Shown here one piece after another: positions 6,204 through 8,982 of a DNA stretch of 8,982 nucleotides. Numbering within the stretch: position 1 is the first letter of the stretch; the number at the start of each line of letters is the position of its first letter. The stretch is taken from positions 1 through 8,982 of the forward strand of contig JBHEOL010000317.1 in NCBI GenBank assembly GCA_046261635.1. Reading direction: 5' to 3'. Origin of the DNA: JBHEPS01 sp046261635 (GTDB taxonomy: Bacteria; Acidobacteriota; Thermoanaerobaculia; Gp7-AA8). The position numbers were made by a program, and so were the translations under genes. Under the pieces are notes generated by a model. It saw nothing but the letters and a program-made list of their open reading frames with translations. It made no database searches and was not told the origin of the DNA.

Positions 6204-6236
6204 GGCTTCACTTCCTTCTGACTTCTGACTTCTGGC
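6174..6236 (+). repeat. Heptanucleotide tandem repeat, right array
   Basis: Nine in-phase heptads: TTCTGCC three times, TTCTGAC, two degenerate units (TTGGCTT, CACTTCC), TTCTGAC twice, TTCTGGC. This is the same motif as the left array in inverse orientation. The last unit touches the der stop codon (6237-6239) with no spare base. Confidence 0.92.
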
Positions 6237-7580
6237 CTAGCTTTGCTTCATTCCTTTTCGTCCCCGGATGACCAGCCTGATCGGGCTGCCGTAGATGCCG
6301 AGGGCTTCGCGCAGCTGATTCTCGAGATAGCGCTTATAGGAGAAGTGCAGCGGTTCCGCGATGTTGGAAAAGAGAGCGAAGGTCGGCGGTCCCGACTTGA
6401 GCTGGGTGGCGTAGTAGAACCGGCGGGGCTTGCCGTTCACCGCCGGGGGATTGTGCGCCGCGACGGCGGCGGCGAGGATCTGGTTCAGCTCTGATGTCTT
6501 GAACTTCGCGCGGTGCGAGGCGGCGATCCTGTCGATCTGGTCGAATAGCTTCTCGACCCTCCGCCCGGTCTTCGCCGAGATGAACTCGATCGGCGCGTAC
6601 TGCAGAAATTTGAGTTTCATTCGGATCGTGTCGTCCACCTTTTTCGAGGTGTCCTGTTCCGCCTCGACCAGGTCCCACTTGTTCACGAGCAGCAGAGCGC
6701 CCTTCCCCTCCTCCTCGGCGTAGCCTGCAACCGTCGCGTCCTGGCTCGTCACCCCGTCGACCGCGTCGATCATCACCAGAGCCACTTCCGCCCGCCGGAT
6801 CGCTTTCAGCGCCGAGATCACAGCGAGCTTTTCCGCCTCCTCGGTCGTCTTTCCCTTCCGCCGGATTCCAGCCGTGTCGATCAGCAGGTATCGCCGCCCG
6901 TCCCGCTCGATCATCTCGTCGACCGAATCGCGCGTGGTTCCGGCGATGTCCGAGACGACCATCCGCTCCGAGCCGGCGAGCTTGTTCAGCAGCGACGACT
7001 TTCCCGCGTTTGGCCGGCCGATGATCGCCACCCGGATCGGCCGGTTCTCCTCGTCTTCGGTCTCGCCCTCTTCCCCATCGGCCGGCATCCGCCGCTCGAG
7101 CTCTTCGATGAGCTCCTCGATGTTGATCGCGTGCTCGGCCGAGATCGGGAAGATGTGCTCGAACCCGAGGGCGTAAAACTCCGAGTCGGAATCGCGGGCC
7201 AGGCGCGTGTCCATCTTGTTGACCACGATCACGACCTTCTCCGACACCGGCCGGAGCTCCTCCGCAATGTCGTATTCCTCGGCGATGACTCCGACCTGGC
7301 CATCGACGACGAACAGGATCACGTCCGCGGTCTCGAGGGCGATCCTCGCCTGATCGCGGATCTCACCGGCAAATGCCGAAAGAGGATTCTCTCCATACTC
7401 GAGGCCGCCGGTGTCGATCAGCTCGTAGCGGCGGCCATCGCTGAGCGTGGCGATCGCCGAGATCCGGTCACGGGTCATTCCGGGAAGATCGTGAATGAGC
7501 GCCTGCCGCCGCCCGGAAAGGCGGTTGAACAGCGTGGACTTGCCGACGTTCGGTCGGCCTGCAATGACTACCCGGCGCAT
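6237..7580 (-). CDS. der: Ribosome biogenesis GTPase Der (EngA)
   Basis: Essential GTPase with two tandem G domains and a C-terminal KH-like domain, acting in 50S ribosomal subunit assembly. The protein is 447 aa, normal for the family. G domain 1 has GRPNVGKST (8-16), DTGG (56-59), NKMD (121-124) and SAE (148-150 region). An acidic linker (about 167-180) leads to G domain 2 with GRPNAGKSS (188-196), DTAG (235-238), NKWD (300-303) and SAK (335-337). The KH-like domain runs from about 355 to 440 (PRRFYYATQ, GSPIRLVIRGRKG). The start at 7580 is fixed by the conserved MRRVVIAGRPNVGKS beginning. The frame stays open far upstream but overlaps another gene and has no Der homology there. It lies 23 nt after the prenol-kinase/DUF92 gene, so the two are probably co-transcribed. 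Confidence 0.98.
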   Translation of the reverse strand: MRRVVIAGRPNVGKSTLFNRLSGRRQALIHDLPGMTRDRISAIATLSDGRRYELIDTGGLEYGENPLSAFAGEIRDQARIALETADVILFVVDGQVGVIAEEYDIAEELRPVSEKVVIVVNKMDTRLARDSDSEFYALGFEHIFPISAEHAINIEELIEELERRMPADGEEGETEDEENRPIRVAIIGRPNAGKSSLLNKLAGSERMVVSDIAGTTRDSVDEMIERDGRRYLLIDTAGIRRKGKTTEEAEKLAVISALKAIRRAEVALVMIDAVDGVTSQDATVAGYAEEEGKGALLLVNKWDLVEAEQDTSKKVDDTIRMKLKFLQYAPIEFISAKTGRRVEKLFDQIDRIAASHRAKFKTSELNQILAAAVAAHNPPAVNGKPRRFYYATQLKSGPPTFALFSNIAEPLHFSYKRYLENQLREALGIYGSPIRLVIRGRKGMKQS

Positions 7581-7603
7581 CGTGAGATCCCCGGCGGCAA
7601 CGC

Positions 7604-8947
7604 TCAGAGCGGCTGAAACCAGCTCCAGAGAGCGGCCGCGATCAGAGCCCCCGCGAGTGTGTTGAAGAAGTTGAGGGCTCCGTTGGGAACGGGCTCGGGC
7701 TGTGTTCGATTCCAGCTCCCCGCGAGGCTCTCGAGCAGCGATCCGAGAATGGCAGCAGCGGAAACGATCGCGGTCCCTTTCACGATGTCGATCGGAATCT
7801 GCCGCGAAGCGAGCCCCACGCCGAGGCCGGCGACGACGATTCCGGCCAGAGCCCCGGCCAGGGTTCCCTCGATGGAGACCGCTCCCTCGGTACCCGGAGA
7901 GACCCTTTTCAACGTCAGGGGGAGGAAGGCGCGGCGGCCGGCGAGCTGGCCGACCTCCGACGCCGTGGTATCGGCCGCGGCGGTCGCGAGCGAGGCGATT
8001 GCGGCGATCCAGAGCATCGGAAGCGCGCCCGCCTCGAACGCGATCAGCACGGCGATGATGGTCGCCACGCCGACGTTCGACCATGCGTGCAGAAATCCTC
8101 GACGCCCCCCCTCTTCCTGAGCGAGACCGGCGGCTTTCTTCCTCGCGTAGCCCGCCTTCGTGCAGGCCGAGCCGATGATGAAGAACGCGAGCAGAACGAC
8201 GTAGAGCTCCCAACCGGCGAAGACGATCAGGATCGCGCCGAGAGCGAAGCCTCCGACCGCCCCCGAAACCGTGACGCTGCGCGCCAGGTAGCCAGCGAGC
8301 GCCAACATCGCATTCGCGACCAGCCACGCCGCTCCGGCGCCGCTGATCTCGAGTGCGGGAAGGGTCGCGATGCGCGTGAGCGAGAACATCACCAGCCCCC
8401 CGACCAGCGGCACGACCAGGTTGTCGTCCAGGCCGAGCTCGAGGCTCTCGGCGATCCCGCAGGCGAGGGCGGTCGCAAACGCGATCGCGACCCATGGCAG
8501 CAGCGTCGACGATGCGGGGCCGACGAACGACCCGATCAGCCAGGCGGCCGTTCCCCCGAAGCCGACGAACGCGGCCAGGCCCGACCACGTCTTCGACCGA
8601 TGCCAGGGAAGAATCGGGCCGCGGACGAGCGAGCCGACCACGGTCGCCATGCCGTCGCCGAACGCGAGGATCGCCCAGACACCGGCCGCGAGCGCGAGAT
8701 CGTTGCGAAACAGAACGATGAGCGCGAGGACCGCGATCGGGTAGTAGAGGATGCCGCGGTCGGTCCCGGCCGGCCCGCGGGCGATCCGCCGGCCGAGGTA
8801 TAGCGGTAGTAGAAAGCGGTTGTGCAGATAGGCCGCGATTGCGAGAGCGGCGGCCTGGGCGGGTGTCAGCCAGCGGAGCAGAAGCGCGGCGAAGCCGAAG
8901 GCGATGTGGACGAGCTTGCGAAGAAGTTCATTCGGCGCGGCGCTCAT
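7604..8947 (-). CDS. Two-part membrane protein: phytol/dolichol kinase-like half joined to a DUF92 (VTE6-like) half
   Basis: 447-aa, very hydrophobic protein with roughly 12-14 predicted membrane segments. Residues 1-215 resemble the CTP-dependent prenol kinases (plant VTE5, yeast Sec59/Dgk1): ELLRKLVHI at 7-15, FGDGMA at 96-101, LPWHRSKTWSG at 113-123, and IAESLELGLDDNLVVP at 165-180. Residues about 220-447 are a DUF92 domain, the family of plant VTE6 phytyl-phosphate kinase: VTVSGAVGG at 225-233, CTKAGYARKK at 262-271, AAADTTASEVGQL at 323-335, PGTEGAVSIEGTLAG at 351-365, GSLLESLAG at 402-410 and NFFNTLAGA at 426-434. The inferred function is stepwise phosphorylation of an isoprenoid alcohol to the monophosphate and then the diphosphate at the membrane. 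The substrate is unknown. The ATG at 8947 starts just before the first conserved motif, with no strong Shine-Dalgarno sequence. A TACCAT hexamer at 8959-8964 could be a -10 box, but its -35 would lie past the window. Confidence 0.85.
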   Translation of the reverse strand: MSAAPNELLRKLVHIAFGFAALLLRWLTPAQAAALAIAAYLHNRFLLPLYLGRRIARGPAGTDRGILYYPIAVLALIVLFRNDLALAAGVWAILAFGDGMATVVGSLVRGPILPWHRSKTWSGLAAFVGFGGTAAWLIGSFVGPASSTLLPWVAIAFATALACGIAESLELGLDDNLVVPLVGGLVMFSLTRIATLPALEISGAGAAWLVANAMLALAGYLARSVTVSGAVGGFALGAILIVFAGWELYVVLLAFFIIGSACTKAGYARKKAAGLAQEEGGRRGFLHAWSNVGVATIIAVLIAFEAGALPMLWIAAIASLATAAADTTASEVGQLAGRRAFLPLTLKRVSPGTEGAVSIEGTLAGALAGIVVAGLGVGLASRQIPIDIVKGTAIVSAAAILGSLLESLAGSWNRTQPEPVPNGALNFFNTLAGALIAAALWSWFQPL

Positions 8948-8982
8948 GAGCGACGGCTATGGTAGCGGAAAGTGGCGGAGGA

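Noticed and set aside
6061..6236. Heptad array considered as a CRISPR
   Set aside because: The units are contiguous seven-base repeats without spacers, inverted between the two halves, and there are no cas genes nearby.
7581..8588. Upstream open extension of der giving a 783-aa fused protein
   Set aside because: The added part is Arg-rich, lies in another frame over the prenol-kinase/DUF92 gene, and precedes the conserved Der start MRRVVIAGRPNVGKS.
8087..8803. A 238-codon plus-strand frame opposite the DUF92 gene
   Set aside because: Its charged, Arg/Asp-rich translation is typical of the complement of a hydrophobic high-GC gene.

Overview
This is a high-GC, gene-dense chromosomal segment from a Gram-negative bacterium. 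The outer-membrane biogenesis type periplasmic chaperone implies two membranes. The HrcA/CIRCE heat-shock operon, the small parvulin-less SurA-like protein and the joined prenol-kinase/DUF92 protein fit Acidobacteriota or a related phylum best. That placement is an inference from gene content, not from a marker comparison.

Left part (1-3825, all minus strand, transcribed right to left): a classical class I heat-shock operon, hrcA - grpE - dnaK - dnaJ. hrcA and grpE overlap by four bases (GTGA), dnaK follows grpE after 7 nt, and dnaJ (cut by the window edge) follows dnaK after 34 nt. A CIRCE operator sits only three bases upstream of the hrcA start, inside a TTGACA-type promoter. HrcA therefore represses its own operon, and DnaK-DnaJ-GrpE is the cytoplasmic folding machine being controlled. 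Extra CIRCE half-site-like sequences lie farther upstream.

Middle (3826-4800): a 187-bp divergent control region, then a plus-strand gene for a short secreted SurA-like chaperone with no PPIase domain. It is preceded by TATACT at a spacing that predicts a leaderless or nearly leaderless mRNA. The gap between this gene and the convergent glyoxalase-fold gene is filled by two inverted REP-like hairpins (4658-4687 and 4767-4796).

Right part (4798-8947, minus strand): in transcription order, a 447-aa membrane protein joining a phytol/dolichol-kinase-like half to a DUF92 half, the ribosome-assembly GTPase Der, the YebC/TACO1 family protein, and a small VOC protein. Between der and yebC lies a striking heptanucleotide repeat array (6080-6236) that folds back on itself. 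It has a perfect 34-bp inverted repeat, extendable to 47 bp with two G-U pairs in the transcript of the neighbouring genes.

The most unusual items are the kinase/DUF92 fusion, the heptad foldback, the REP-like pair, and the half-site cluster around CIRCE. No phage, CRISPR, tRNA, rRNA or transposase gene is visible. There is no gene-free stretch longer than about 230 bases.
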